Positions 15,971 to 24,153 of a DNA stretch of 53,190 nt are shown here, in pieces. Where the stretch lies: positions 1-53,190 of the forward strand of contig JAISQJ010000094.1 in NCBI GenBank assembly GCA_031274285.1, in the 5' to 3' direction. Numbering within the stretch: the first letter of the stretch is position 1; each line of letters begins with the position of its first letter. This stretch comes from Treponema sp. Lineage in GTDB: Bacteria > Spirochaetota > Spirochaetia > Treponematales > Breznakiellaceae. The notes under the pieces are model-generated. The model was not told the DNA's origin, did not search any database, and saw only the letters and a program-made list of their open reading frames with translations. Position numbers and translations under genes: made by a program.

Positions 15971-16639
15971 ATGAATACCCGCAAGAAGATACTCATAGTT
16001 GACGATGAACAGCTTAACCTTGAGTTCTTCGAAGTCATGCTCTCTAAACTTGGATTTATCGTTGAAAAGGCTAACGACGGGGTGGAAGCCCTGGAAAAGG
16101 TTAAACGCTTCCTGCCGGATCTTATCCTGCTGGACAACATCATGCCCCGCATGTCAGGCTGGGAAGTGACCAAGACCCTCAAGGGGGACCCTAAATTTCA
16201 GGATATCCCCATTGTCATGTTCTCCGCCCTGGACGACGTAAAGGACAAACTGGAAGGCTATGAATTAGGGGTGGAGGATTACATCACCAAGCCCTTTAAT
16301 TTTTCCGAAGTCCTGGCCCGCATCAGGGTTGTGCTGCGGAACCGGGAACTTTTTGCCCAGATTGCGGTACGGGAAGAGCGGCTGGCCCTGGCGGAGGCCC
16401 TGAACGGGGACATAAAGGGCGGGCTGTTCAGCTTGGCTTCGGGGCTTGACGATTTGGACCTGGCCCTCGTTTCGTCATCCGCCGATGCGCTGGAAAAAAG
16501 CAAGGCCGTGCGGAAGCAGATCGCGGAACTGGATGCCCGGATTGAAAAGACCATGGCGGAATGGGACGAATTAAAGAAAAATGAAATCGGCCTAACGGAA
16601 CTGGAAAACCAGAACCGGGGCAGCGATCGACAGGAATAG
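15971..16639 (+). CDS. Response regulator with receiver domain and coiled-coil tail
   Basis: A 222-residue protein. Residues 5-125 form a CheY-like receiver: KKILIVDDEQLNLEFFEV (acidic pair), phospho-acceptor D55 in LILLDNIMPRMSGWE, 'VMFSALDD' and the Lys in YITKPFNFSEV. The rest (about 125-222) is a charged, heptad-like helical region with no DNA-binding or enzymatic domain. It probably acts through protein contacts. No histidine kinase gene is near, so its partner is unknown. The start follows AAGGAAGGGG. Genes on both sides are unrelated by function. Confidence 0.85.
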   Translation: MNTRKKILIVDDEQLNLEFFEVMLSKLGFIVEKANDGVEALEKVKRFLPDLILLDNIMPRMSGWEVTKTLKGDPKFQDIPIVMFSALDDVKDKLEGYELGVEDYITKPFNFSEVLARIRVVLRNRELFAQIAVREERLALAEALNGDIKGGLFSLASGLDDLDLALVSSSADALEKSKAVRKQIAELDARIEKTMAEWDELKKNEIGLTELENQNRGSDRQE

Positions 16640-16666
16640 AATTCAGCGTATGACAGAGTTCATCGT

Positions 16667-17101
16667 ATGACCAGGACAGAAGGTAAAAAAAAGGACGCCC
16701 TTGCCGAAGTGGTGTTGGGAGAAACTACCAGTTTTAACGGACTTCTCCGTTTTCGGGAGACCCTGCGGATTCGGGGGAAATTTAAGGGCGCTATTGAGGC
16801 GACCGGGGCTCTTATCGTTGATAAGGGCGCGGTGGTAGAGGCGGATCACATTTCCGTTTCTTCCCTTACGGTCTACGGTACGGTGGTCGGCGAAATACAG
16901 GCAATCGATAAAGTGGATATGTTAAGCGGCGCGGAAGTGCGGGGCGATGTTACCGCGGCCCGGCTCCGCATTGCCGACGGTGTGTTGTTTGAAGGTCAAT
17001 GCAGCATGACCAGGGCAGATAAGGAAGTGGAAATTTTTTCCCGCCCCGCCGGGGAGATCAAGGCGGAACTTCAGAGATTTCACGGTCCAGGACGAGAATG
17101 A
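16667..17101 (+). CDS. Bactofilin (polymer-forming cytoskeletal protein)
   Basis: A 144-residue protein with the central bactofilin (DUF583) beta-helix: a run of short strands each with a buried Val/Ile and a turn Gly, from about residue 15 to 115 (LRIRGKFKGAIEATGALIV, LTVYGTVVGEIQAIDKV, VRGDVTAARLRIADGVLFEG). Bactofilins assemble into filaments without nucleotides and often help to set cell shape or place wall enzymes. The C-terminal tail is short and charged. The last 4 bases overlap the next gene (ATGA). In spirochaetes bactofilins are linked to helical shape in Leptospira; a role here is inference. Confidence 0.88.
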   Translation: MTRTEGKKKDALAEVVLGETTSFNGLLRFRETLRIRGKFKGAIEATGALIVDKGAVVEADHISVSSLTVYGTVVGEIQAIDKVDMLSGAEVRGDVTAARLRIADGVLFEGQCSMTRADKEVEIFSRPAGEIKAELQRFHGPGRE

Positions 17102-17649
17102 AAAAACCCGCCGGGGAAACCCTGATTCAGCGGAACCCAGAAGACACCCTGATCCGGGGAGAGGCCCTGGCCGGGCAGGTGGTGGAGGATTTAAGCCGAC
17201 AGTCCCAAACGGCGGCTGCGGCCGAATCCTGTACCGCCGGCCTGGTGGCGGATTTGTTTGCCCGGATTCCCGGCGCTTCACGGGTGTTTTGGGGTTCCTT
17301 TGTCACCTATATGGCCGATGCGAAAGTCAAGCTCCTGGGCCTGGATCGCCGGGAACTGGAACTCCACGGCCCGGTGAGCCGGGAGACCGCCTGCGCCATG
17401 GCGCTGGGGGCCCTGGAAAAAAGCGGCGCCGATTACGCGGTGGCGGTTACGGGCCTCGCGGGCCCCGGCGGCGACGGGACGCCGGTGCCGGTGGGTACGG
17501 TGTGGATAGCCGCCGTAGGCCGGGACCGGATGCCCAGGGTATCGGTATTTTGCTTTAAGGGTCCGCGGAATCAGATTCGGGCGGAAGCCGCGCTGGAAGC
17601 CTTAAAGGTCTTATCGGCCTTATCAAAGCACGCGGGAAGCGGGGAATAA
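17098..17649 (+). CDS. pncC: CinA C-terminal-type nicotinamide-nucleotide amidase
   Basis: A 183-residue single-domain CinA C-terminal (PncC) protein. AAAESCTAGLVADLFARIPGASRVFWGSFVTY (about 40-71) is the family signature with the active-site Ser in AESCTAG; VAVTGLAGPGGDGTPVPVGTVWIA (about 115-138) is the second. The family turns nicotinamide mononucleotide into nicotinate mononucleotide, salvaging the pyridine ring of NAD. The N-terminal MoaB-like half of full CinA is absent, as in E. coli PncC. It overlaps the bactofilin gene by 4 bases. A hairpin (17637-17664) straddles the stop. Confidence 0.88.
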   Translation: MKKPAGETLIQRNPEDTLIRGEALAGQVVEDLSRQSQTAAAAESCTAGLVADLFARIPGASRVFWGSFVTYMADAKVKLLGLDRRELELHGPVSRETACAMALGALEKSGADYAVAVTGLAGPGGDGTPVPVGTVWIAAVGRDRMPRVSVFCFKGPRNQIRAEAALEALKVLSALSKHAGSGE

Positions 17650-17664
17650 ATACCCTTCCCGCTT
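17637..17664 (+). terminator. Possible hairpin terminator after pncC
   Basis: AAGCGGG (17637-17643) pairs with CCCGCTT (17658-17664) across a 14-base loop that contains the stop codon; only a mixed TTAAATT follows. It is a weak candidate and could instead be part of the rho leader. Confidence 0.3.
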
Positions 17665-17685
17665 AAATTCGAATAGGAGAATGGT

Positions 17686-19482
17686 TTGTCTATGGCAATT
17701 ACACGGAGAAGCTCAAGAACAAAAGCAGCGGAACTTCCTTTGGAAGAGACCGTAACGGTAGGCCGGAGAAAGCGAATGCCGGCGGAAAGCCAGGCCAGGG
17801 AAGATTACCCTTCCCCCGGCAACGGCCGGGAAGACTCAGGCCAGGCTTCCCCGGGCTCAGGCGAAGAAGGCTGGGCCCCTTCGGGGGCCTCCCTGGAGGA
17901 CCCCTCGGGGGACGATGGCTCCGAAGACCGTTCGGGGGGTAGGGTGGTGGTCCGGGCCCGGCCCAAGCGGCCCGTTCCCCCACGGGAATACCGGGAAAAC
18001 CGGGGCCGGCCGCTAAACGGCGATGACAACGGCGGTTCCTACGGGGATTATGCACGGGCCCCCGGCCGGCCGCCGGAAGCCGAAGGCGGATTCATGCCCT
18101 CGGCCCGGTCCCCGCAGGATACCTCGGGTCTGCCCAAGAACCTTCCCCCCATGCCGGACATTTACGGCAAGCCCGAACCCCGGGGCGATCAGGATAACGG
18201 AAAACCCCGGCTCTGCATCAACGAACTGATCCGCCTCAACATGATGGACCTGCGGGACCTGGCGGCCTGTTATAATATCTCCCACGAAGACATGGTGAAC
18301 ATGAAGAAGCAGGAGATCATCTTCTCCCTGCTCAAGGCCCATACGGAACGGGGCGGGGTCATCTACGCCTACGGCTCCCTGGAAATACTCCCCGACAGCT
18401 ACGGGTTTCTGCGGAGTCCGCAGAATTCCTACCTGCCCGGACCGGACGACATCTATATCAGCCCCAGCCAGATCCGGCTCTTTGCCCTTAAAACCGGGGA
18501 TACGGTCTACGGCCAGATCCGCAGCCCCAAGGAGCAGGAACGGTTTTTCGCCATGCTGCGGGTAGAAACGGTGAACTACGACGATCCTACGGTGGCCCAG
18601 AACCGGATTCCCTTTGATAACCTTACCCCCCTGTACCCGAACCGGAAGCTGGACCTGGAAACCACTACCGACGGTATTTCCGAACGGATCATCAACCTTT
18701 TCTGCCCCATCGGTAAAGGCCAGCGGGCCCTCATCGTGGCGCCCCCCCGGACCGGCAAAACCATCATGATGCAGAAGATCGCCAATGCGATCACCAAAAA
18801 CCACCCCGAGGTCTACCTTATCGTGCTCCTTATCGACGAGCGCCCCGAGGAGGTAACCGACATGGAGCGCACCGTCCGGGCGGAGGTCATCTCCTCCACC
18901 TTTGACGAACAGGCTACCCGGCATGTGCAGGTCACCGAAATGGTGCTGGAAAAGGCCAAACGCCTGGTGGAGCACAAGAAAGACGTGGTCATTCTTTTGG
19001 ATTCCATTACCCGCCTGGCCCGGGCCTACAACCAGACCGTCCCCACCAGCGGGAAGATCCTGTCCGGCGGCGTGGACAGCAACGCCCTCCACAAACCCAA
19101 GCGGTTTTTCGGCGCCGCCCGGAATATCGAGGAGGGGGGGAGCCTTACCATCATTTCCACCGCCCTTATCGAAACCGGCAGCCGTATGGACGAGGTTATC
19201 TTTGAAGAGTTCAAGGGGACGGGCAACCTGGAGATAAATCTGGATCGCCGCATCTCCGACCGCCGCCTCTTCCCGGCCATCAACATCAAAAAATCCGGTA
19301 CCCGGAAGGAAGAACTTCTCCTTACCGAAGGGGAACTCCAGAAAATATGGATTCTCCGCAAGGTTATCAACCCCATGGATGATATCGAGATCATCGAACT
19401 GCTGGTTGAACGGATGAAGAAGTCCAAAAACAACGAAGCCTTCCTCCGTTCCATGAATACGGGAACCGCGGGGGTAGATTAG
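17686..19482 (+). CDS. rho: Transcription termination factor Rho with long N-terminal extension
   Basis: A 598-residue RNA helicase that ends transcripts. Residues from about 180 are a normal Rho: the N-domain ([16 protein letters not shown]), the RNA-binding fold ([16 protein letters not shown]), the P-loop APPRTGKT with K358, then [16 protein letters not shown] (Q-loop side) and [15 protein letters not shown] (Walker B). Ahead of it lie about 175 extra residues, very rich in Arg, Gly, Pro, Ser, Asp and Glu, with no fold evident. E. coli Rho has 419 residues, so nearly all the excess is this tail. The start is TTG 17686, 5 bases after AGGAGA, or ATG 17692. Confidence 0.95.
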   Translation: MSMAITRRSSRTKAAELPLEETVTVGRRKRMPAESQAREDYPSPGNGREDSGQASPGSGEEGWAPSGASLEDPSGDDGSEDRSGGRVVVRARPKRPVPPREYRENRGRPLNGDDNGGSYGDYARAPGRPPEAEGGFMPSARSPQDTSGLPKNLPPMPDIYGKPEPRGDQDNGKPRLCINELIRLNMMDLRDLAACYNISHEDMVNMKKQEIIFSLLKAHTERGGVIYAYGSLEILPDSYGFLRSPQNSYLPGPDDIYISPSQIRLFALKTGDTVYGQIRSPKEQERFFAMLRVETVNYDDPTVAQNRIPFDNLTPLYPNRKLDLETTTDGISERIINLFCPIGKGQRALIVAPPRTGKTIMMQKIANAITKNHPEVYLIVLLIDERPEEVTDMERTVRAEVISSTFDEQATRHVQVTEMVLEKAKRLVEHKKDVVILLDSITRLARAYNQTVPTSGKILSGGVDSNALHKPKRFFGAARNIEEGGSLTIISTALIETGSRMDEVIFEEFKGTGNLEINLDRRISDRRLFPAINIKKSGTRKEELLLTEGELQKIWILRKVINPMDDIEIIELLVERMKKSKNNEAFLRSMNTGTAGVD

Positions 19483-19651
19483 GGGCGGGGGCCTGCCCGG
19501 GAATTGTTCAGGAGCCTTGTCCCATAGTTGATCGGGGCCGTTTTTTGTAGTATCCTGGCATACCCTTTTGCCCTGCCCGAGGGTATTGGCGGAAGGAGTC
19601 CTTAAACCCCGCGGGACGGGGAGTTGGACGCCATTGGAGGATTGAACCGTC

Positions 19652-19855
19652 ATGAGAGAGAAAATTCACCCCCGGTACGAGCTTACCAAGATTACCTGCG
19701 CCTGCGGGAACGTGATCGAGACCCGCTCCACCGTCAAGGACCTGAAGGTGGAGATCTGCTCCGCCTGCCACCCCTTCTTTACCGGCAAGCAAAAGCTGGT
19801 GGACACCGCCGGCCGTATCGAGCGCTTCCGCCGGAAGTACAACATCAAAGAATAG
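19652..19855 (+). CDS. rpmE: 50S ribosomal protein L31, zinc-binding type
   Basis: A 67-residue protein starting [11 protein letters not shown], a standard L31 opening. [14 protein letters not shown] and [15 protein letters not shown] hold the CxC and CxxC cysteines that bind zinc in the C+ form; '[20 protein letters not shown]' is a firm L31 signature. GGAGG lies 11 bases before the ATG. The rho-rpmE order is shared with T. pallidum and many other bacteria. The 169-base gap ahead may hold its promoter, but I could not find one with good spacing. A GC-rich hairpin follows. Confidence 0.95.
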   Translation: MREKIHPRYELTKITCACGNVIETRSTVKDLKVEICSACHPFFTGKQKLVDTAGRIERFRRKYNIKE

Positions 19856-19856
19856 G

Positions 19857-19891
19857 CCGCCGGGCGGCCGGACACGAAGGGCCGGCGGTTT
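19857..19891 (+). terminator. Terminator-like hairpin after rpmE
   Basis: CCGCCGG (19857-19863) pairs perfectly with CCGGCGG (19882-19888), followed by TTT. The loop can fold further through GGCC/GGCC. Its place between rpmE and a separate promoter supports a transcript end; the T-tract is short. Confidence 0.5.
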
Positions 19892-19912
19892 CGGCCCGGT
19901 ACGCCTTCCGTA

Positions 19913-19941
19913 TTGACAATATTAAAACCCCATGTTAGAAC
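19913..19941 (+). promoter_or_regulatory. Sigma70-type promoter of the metal-chelate importer
   Basis: A perfect TTGACA (19913-19918) is followed after exactly 17 bases by TAGAAC (19936-19941), a fair -10. The -10 lies inside the palindrome at 19933-19950, so a bound repressor would block RNA polymerase. Confidence 0.6.
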
Positions 19942-19950
19942 TAGCTAACA
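19933..19950. promoter_or_regulatory. Operator-like palindrome over the -10 of the importer promoter
   Basis: TGTTAGAACTAGCTAACA: arms TGTTAG and CTAACA separated by 6 bases. It covers the -10 element. DtxR-family metalloregulators of treponemes (TroR) bind an inverted repeat that overlaps a -10 in the same way, so metal-dependent repression is likely; the actual regulator is not in the window. Confidence 0.55.
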
Positions 19951-20025
19951 ATAGGTCCCTTAAAAGAGCATAGGACGCCCTGCCATGCCGCGGGGAGGAT
20001 GCGGGAGAAGGGTGTTGCGTCTGTT

Positions 20026-20041
20026 GTTAGTTTTAACTAAC
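20026..20041. promoter_or_regulatory. Second GTTAG/CTAAC palindrome
   Basis: GTTAGTTTTAACTAAC: 7-base perfect arms around TT. It shares the outer GTTAG...CTAAC with the palindrome centred 92 bases upstream and lies 43 bases before the start of the binding-protein gene. It may be an auxiliary operator for the same repressor, or mark a second start site. Confidence 0.5.
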
Positions 20042-20084
20042 TCTGCCGCTCTTTTTGGACCAAAAAACATCGAGGAGGTACGTG

Positions 20085-21209
20085 ATGAAAAGAAGAGCGG
20101 CCCTTGTAGTGGGCCTCTGTGTCCTGTTCCTCAGCCCCGGCTGCAGCCGGAAGGAAAGCGGCGGGGGGGTTGCGGAAACCCGGACGGTTGGGGAAACCCG
20201 AACGGTTATCGATCAGATGGGCAATGAGGTGGTGCTCCCGGCCAAGGTGGAACGGGTGGTGATAGCCTCGGTCTGGCCCCTGGCTTCGGTATACTGCCTC
20301 TACATGGGTTCCACGGAAAAGCTTGTGGGCCTTGATCCCGCCATCATAAGCGCCGCGGAAAATTCGGCCCTCATAAAGGTGTTTCCCGATATCGTAACCA
20401 TTCCCTCCCATTTTTCGCAGAACGGGGCGATAAACGGGGAGGAACTGTTAAAGCTCAAGCCCGATGTGGTGCTTTACTCGTCAGGGGCCGCCGAGGATTA
20501 CGATGTGTGCAAACAGATAGGCGTTCCCGCCGTGGGCTTCAGCCTGAGCATTAAACAGTACAATGCCATTGATACTATCAACAGTTGGATTGAACTTTTG
20601 GGCCAGGTCATGCAGCGGGAATTTGACACCACCGAATTTATGAAGTATTCCAAGGACCTGGAAGCCATGGTGGCCGGACGGCTGCAAAATGTGCCCGACA
20701 GCGAAAGACCTAAGGCCATGTTCATACATCTTTACGATGCCAGCCGCATAGCTGTACCCGCCGGCGCAAGCTGGGCCCACTACTGGATCACCGCCGGCGG
20801 CGGAATCAATGTGGCCGCCCAGGCCGGCGACGGCACCCTGTCGGCCAACATGGAACAGATCTACCAGTGGAATCCCGAAAAAATATTTATCACCAACTTT
20901 AACCCCGGCCAGCCGGAGGACCTGTACAACAATACTATCGGGAATTACGACTGGAGCAATGTGAGCGCGGTTAAAAGCCGGGAGGTCAGGAAAATGCCCC
21001 TGGGCATGTACCGCTGGTATGTCTGCAACGCCGATTCCCCCCTGACCCTCCTGTGGATGGCCAAGGAGAACCACCCAAGTCTCTTTGCCGATATCGATGT
21101 GGACGGGGAAATAAAATCCTATTACCGGCGTTTCTATAAGCTTGAACTCAGCGATGAGGACCTTAACCAGATTTACCACCCCTCGTCGGAAGCCGCGGGC
21201 GGTATCTAA
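20085..21209 (+). CDS. Metal-chelate ABC transporter substrate-binding lipoprotein
   Basis: A 374-residue lipoprotein of the helical-backbone (FepB/BtuF/FhuD) binding-protein family. The signal ends LFLSPGC (lipobox, Cys about residue 20). ETRTVIDQMGNEVVLPAKVERVVI is the typical first strand of these proteins ('D..G..V.LP...RVV'). LKLKPDVVLYSSG marks the first lobe and WNPEKIFITNF the second. The ligand is probably an iron siderophore, heme or corrinoid; it cannot be told which. I chose ATG 20085 because GAGGAGG lies 7 bases upstream; a TTG at 20055 would put extra residues before the signal peptide. First gene of a three-gene operon. Confidence 0.88.
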   Translation: MKRRAALVVGLCVLFLSPGCSRKESGGGVAETRTVGETRTVIDQMGNEVVLPAKVERVVIASVWPLASVYCLYMGSTEKLVGLDPAIISAAENSALIKVFPDIVTIPSHFSQNGAINGEELLKLKPDVVLYSSGAAEDYDVCKQIGVPAVGFSLSIKQYNAIDTINSWIELLGQVMQREFDTTEFMKYSKDLEAMVAGRLQNVPDSERPKAMFIHLYDASRIAVPAGASWAHYWITAGGGINVAAQAGDGTLSANMEQIYQWNPEKIFITNFNPGQPEDLYNNTIGNYDWSNVSAVKSREVRKMPLGMYRWYVCNADSPLTLLWMAKENHPSLFADIDVDGEIKSYYRRFYKLELSDEDLNQIYHPSSEAAGGI

Positions 21210-21217
21210 GATCTTTG

Positions 21218-22231
21218 ATGAAACTGCCGTATAACCGGGTCAGTAAGATTCTGCTCCTGGTCCTGCCCCTGGCCGCCGCGCTGGCCTGCATAGGCATCGG
21301 ACGTTACTCCATAAGCATCGGGGAATCCTTCACGGTGCTGTGGAGTACCTTTACCGGCGCCGCGGCCCGCGTCAGCCCCCAGGCCTACAGCGTTATTATG
21401 CGGATACGGCTTCCGAGAATCCTGCTGGCCATCCTCTGCGGCGGCGGCCTGGCCGTCTCGGGGGCCGCGTTTCAGGCCCTCTTTACCAATCCCCTGGCAA
21501 CACCGGATACCCTGGGCGTTGCCGCGGGTACCAGCTTCGGCGCGGCCCTGGCGCTGCTCCTTAAGCTTCCGGCCCTGGGGGTACAGTTCGTGGCCCTCGT
21601 CTTCGGGCTTTTAGCGGTGTCGTTAAGCTATTCAATCAGCAGAATCAGGGGAAAGACCACCATCATCATGATAGTGCTGTCGGGGATTATCATATCCTCC
21701 ATGTTTGACGCCTTGGTGTCCCTCATTAAATACGTGGCCGACCCCGAGGACCAGCTTCCCGCCATTACCTACTGGCTCATGGGAAGCCTGGCCCGGGTCA
21801 GCTACGAGGGCCTGGCCATAGGGGCGCCCCTCATCGCGGCGGGAGCGGCCTTTATTTTCGCGCTGAGGTGGAAACTCAACATCCTCTCCCTCAACGAAGA
21901 CGAAGCCCGGTCCATGGGCGTCCAGGTAAAACTCCTGCGCCTGGGGATCATCGTGGCGGCTACCATGATTACCGGGTCAGCGGTGGCCATGTGCGGACAG
22001 GTGGGTTGGGTGGGACTTTTGATTCCCCATATCTGCCGCATGATCTTTGGCAGTAATAACAGCCGCCTTGTTCCGGCAAGCATCAGCGCGGGGGCCGTAT
22101 TTATGCTGATCATTGATACGGCGGCCCGGGCGGCCACCGCGGCCGAAATACCCGTATCCATTCTTACCGCCACCATCGGGGCGCCTTTCTTTATGCTGCT
22201 GCTCAGAAAAACCGGGGGAGGCTGGCTGTGA
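21218..22231 (+). CDS. FecCD-type ABC transporter permease
   Basis: A 337-residue membrane protein with about nine or ten helices. Family marks: MRIRLPRILLAILCGGGLAVSGAAFQALFTNPLATPDTLGVAAG (about 60-105), the FecCD/BtuC signature, and GQVGWVGLLIPHICRMIFG (about 264-282), which couples to the ATPase. It forms a homodimeric channel for the chelate delivered by the binding protein. The ATG at 21218 is 8 bases after the previous stop. The last 4 bases overlap the ATPase gene (GTGA). Confidence 0.93.
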   Translation: MKLPYNRVSKILLLVLPLAAALACIGIGRYSISIGESFTVLWSTFTGAAARVSPQAYSVIMRIRLPRILLAILCGGGLAVSGAAFQALFTNPLATPDTLGVAAGTSFGAALALLLKLPALGVQFVALVFGLLAVSLSYSISRIRGKTTIIMIVLSGIIISSMFDALVSLIKYVADPEDQLPAITYWLMGSLARVSYEGLAIGAPLIAAGAAFIFALRWKLNILSLNEDEARSMGVQVKLLRLGIIVAATMITGSAVAMCGQVGWVGLLIPHICRMIFGSNNSRLVPASISAGAVFMLIIDTAARAATAAEIPVSILTATIGAPFFMLLLRKTGGGWL

Positions 22232-23025
22232 TTTTCTCCGTGGAAGAGGGTTCCTTCGGATACCGGCACGGGGCCAGGGTGCTTGATGCTATTTCCTTTA
22301 CCGTAGAGCCGGGACAGGTGCTGGCGGTGCTCGGGCCCAACGGTTCGGGAAAAACCACCCTGCTCAAATGTATGATGGGCCTTTTGAACTGGAACCGGGG
22401 ACTGAGCCTGATAGACGGTACCCCGCTAAGCCGGATCCATTACCGTGAAGTCTGGCAAAAAATCGCCTATGTGCCCCAGGCAAAAAATTCGGTGTTTTCT
22501 TTTACCGCCGAGGATATGGTGGTCATGGGAAGGAGCGCCCACATAGGGGCCTTCAGGCAGCCGGGGGCCGCCGACTACGGCCACGCGCGGCGGGCCATGG
22601 AAACCGTGGGGATTTATCATCTGCGGGAAAAACTCTGCAGTGAAATGAGCGGCGGGGAACTGCAAATGGTGCTTATCGCCCGGGCCCTGGCGGCCCAGCC
22701 TTCCATGCTGGTACTGGACGAGCCGGAGTCAAACCTCGATTTCAGGAATCAGCTTGTCATTCTTGAAACCATAGAAGCTCTGGCCCGGAACCAGCATATT
22801 TCCTGCGTCTTTAATACCCATTACCCTTCCCATGCCTTAAAAATCGCCAGCCATGCCCTGCTCCTTACCCGTGAGGGCGGTAGCCGTTTCGGCCCCGCGT
22901 GGAAGATCATCAACGAGGAAAACATGCGCCGGGCCTTTGAGGTGAACGTCCATATTAACGAAGTGCGGATCGAGGAAAAGAGCTATATGTCGGTGTTGGC
23001 CCTTTCGGCGGCGGGAAAAACATAG
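22228..23025 (+). CDS. Metal-chelate ABC transporter ATP-binding protein
   Basis: A 265-residue ATPase that powers the importer. Walker A is GPNGSGKTTLLK (about 36-47), the Q-loop is YVPQAKN (about 86), the signature is EMSGGELQMVLIARAL (about 143-158) and Walker B with catalytic Glu is MLVLDEPESNLDF (about 165-177). The His switch is in NTHYPSHALK. The C-terminal 35 residues are a short extension. It starts with GTG overlapping the permease stop. Only 20 bases separate it from the convergent methyltransferase, and no strong terminator is seen between them. Confidence 0.94.
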   Translation: MIFSVEEGSFGYRHGARVLDAISFTVEPGQVLAVLGPNGSGKTTLLKCMMGLLNWNRGLSLIDGTPLSRIHYREVWQKIAYVPQAKNSVFSFTAEDMVVMGRSAHIGAFRQPGAADYGHARRAMETVGIYHLREKLCSEMSGGELQMVLIARALAAQPSMLVLDEPESNLDFRNQLVILETIEALARNQHISCVFNTHYPSHALKIASHALLLTREGGSRFGPAWKIINEENMRRAFEVNVHINEVRIEEKSYMSVLALSAAGKT

Positions 23026-23045
23026 GCGGCCTTTTCATCGGCCCG

Positions 23046-24116
23046 TCATGCATGCCCGCGGCCAGCCAGGTAACACCGCGGAATCCTGTGGCCCTTGAAA
23101 TCCTCGTCCCGCAGTTTTTCTGTCATATCGGTGATCCGGATTCCCCGGTCCGGGGTAAAACCCTTTGCGTTGACGCTGAATATGAGAATTCCCCCGGGCT
23201 TAAGGATGTCCAGGCATCCCCTCAGTAGGGGCCCGTGATCCCGCTTGATGTCCAGGGTTCCCTCCATTTTTTTTGAATTGGAAAAGCTGGGGGGGTCCAG
23301 GATGATAAGGTCCCATTTCCGGCCCGCGCCGGCGGCCTCCCCCAGGAAACGCAGCGCATCGGCCCGGATAAAGCGGAAGGGGGCCCCTGCCCGCAATCCT
23401 CCCCCCGCCGCCTCCAGGCCGTTAAGGGCAAAATTCCGCCTGCCCCAGTCGAGGTAGGTCCTGGAGATGTCCACCGAATCCACCGAGGCGGCGCCCCCGG
23501 CCGCGGCATAGACCGAAAAGGCGCAGGTATAGGCAAAGAGGTTCAGCACCTGTCTGCCCGCGGCCCGGTCCCGGACAAAGGCCCGCAGGAGCCGCCGGTC
23601 AAGGAAAAGCCCCGTGTCCAGGTACGCCGACAGGTTCACCCAAAACCGCAGGCCCCCTTCCCCTACCGCCATCTCAAAGCCGCCCGCCGGGGGATTCAGC
23701 CGTTCGTACTGGCCGCCCGCGGCTTTCGCGGCCGCTTGCGCCCCCTCCTGCCCGCCGCCTGCGCGGCCGCGCAGGCGGCGGCGCTCCCTCATGAAGATCC
23801 GGGAAGGGGGGATCTGCAGGGCCAGGGCCGTCTCTTCCTCCATCCTGGCAAGCCAGGCTTCCTCCTCGCCGGGATCTTTCTCATAGGGCCGCCGGTAGAG
23901 GGCCCCGGCCAGGGCCGCCGCGCCGGGGGAGCTTTCGTAATAATCGAGGACCAGAGGAATTTCGGGAATATCCCGGTCATACAAGCGGAAGGCCCCGGTT
24001 CCCCCCCGGCGGGCCCACCGTAACAGGTGCCGGTGACGCTTTCGCAGCCGGTTTCCCAGCATTTCAGCCTGAGATTCGGTTTTATCGTCCATAACCGCCT
24101 TCAAACATCCGAGCAT
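23046..24116 (-). CDS. RlmK-like class I SAM-dependent rRNA methyltransferase
   Basis: A 356-residue protein similar to the C-terminal half of E. coli RlmL (RlmK, 23S rRNA m7G2069) and to RlmI. The front part matches the RlmK beta domain (LRKRHRHLLRWARRGGTGAFRLYDRDIPEIPLVLD), followed by a low-complexity Ala/Gly/Arg insert (about 108-135). The Rossmann part has YLDTGLFLDRRLLR, VLNLFAYTCAFSVYAA (SAM motif I), SVDISRTYLDWGRRNF and the catalytic-site loop LIILDPPSFSNSKKM. ATG 24116 has no ribosome site; ATG 24092 follows GAAGG at 5 bases and may be the true start. The RlmL N-terminal THUMP and methylase half is absent. Confidence 0.82.
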   Translation of the reverse strand: MLGCLKAVMDDKTESQAEMLGNRLRKRHRHLLRWARRGGTGAFRLYDRDIPEIPLVLDYYESSPGAAALAGALYRRPYEKDPGEEEAWLARMEEETALALQIPPSRIFMRERRRLRGRAGGGQEGAQAAAKAAGGQYERLNPPAGGFEMAVGEGGLRFWVNLSAYLDTGLFLDRRLLRAFVRDRAAGRQVLNLFAYTCAFSVYAAAGGAASVDSVDISRTYLDWGRRNFALNGLEAAGGGLRAGAPFRFIRADALRFLGEAAGAGRKWDLIILDPPSFSNSKKMEGTLDIKRDHGPLLRGCLDILKPGGILIFSVNAKGFTPDRGIRITDMTEKLRDEDFKGHRIPRCYLAGRGHA

Positions 24117-24153
24117 GATAGAGAAATAATTGCCGGAGGGCTACACTACTGCC

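Noticed and set aside
19483-19651. Promoter with TTGATC and TAGTAT before rpmE
   Set aside because: The spacing is only 14 bases, too short for a sigma70 promoter; rpmE may be read from rho.
18013-19653. Long open frame (546 codons) on the - strand opposite rho
   Set aside because: It is a GC-rich antisense shadow of a well-conserved gene; its product is low in recognisable motifs. The same holds for long antisense frames opposite atpA (4090-5469), topA (40072-41931) and fliF-fliG (47289-49205).
19985-20227. 80-codon + frame overlapping the importer leader and start
   Set aside because: It runs through an operator-like palindrome and out of frame into the signal peptide of the binding protein; no ribosome site and no family match.
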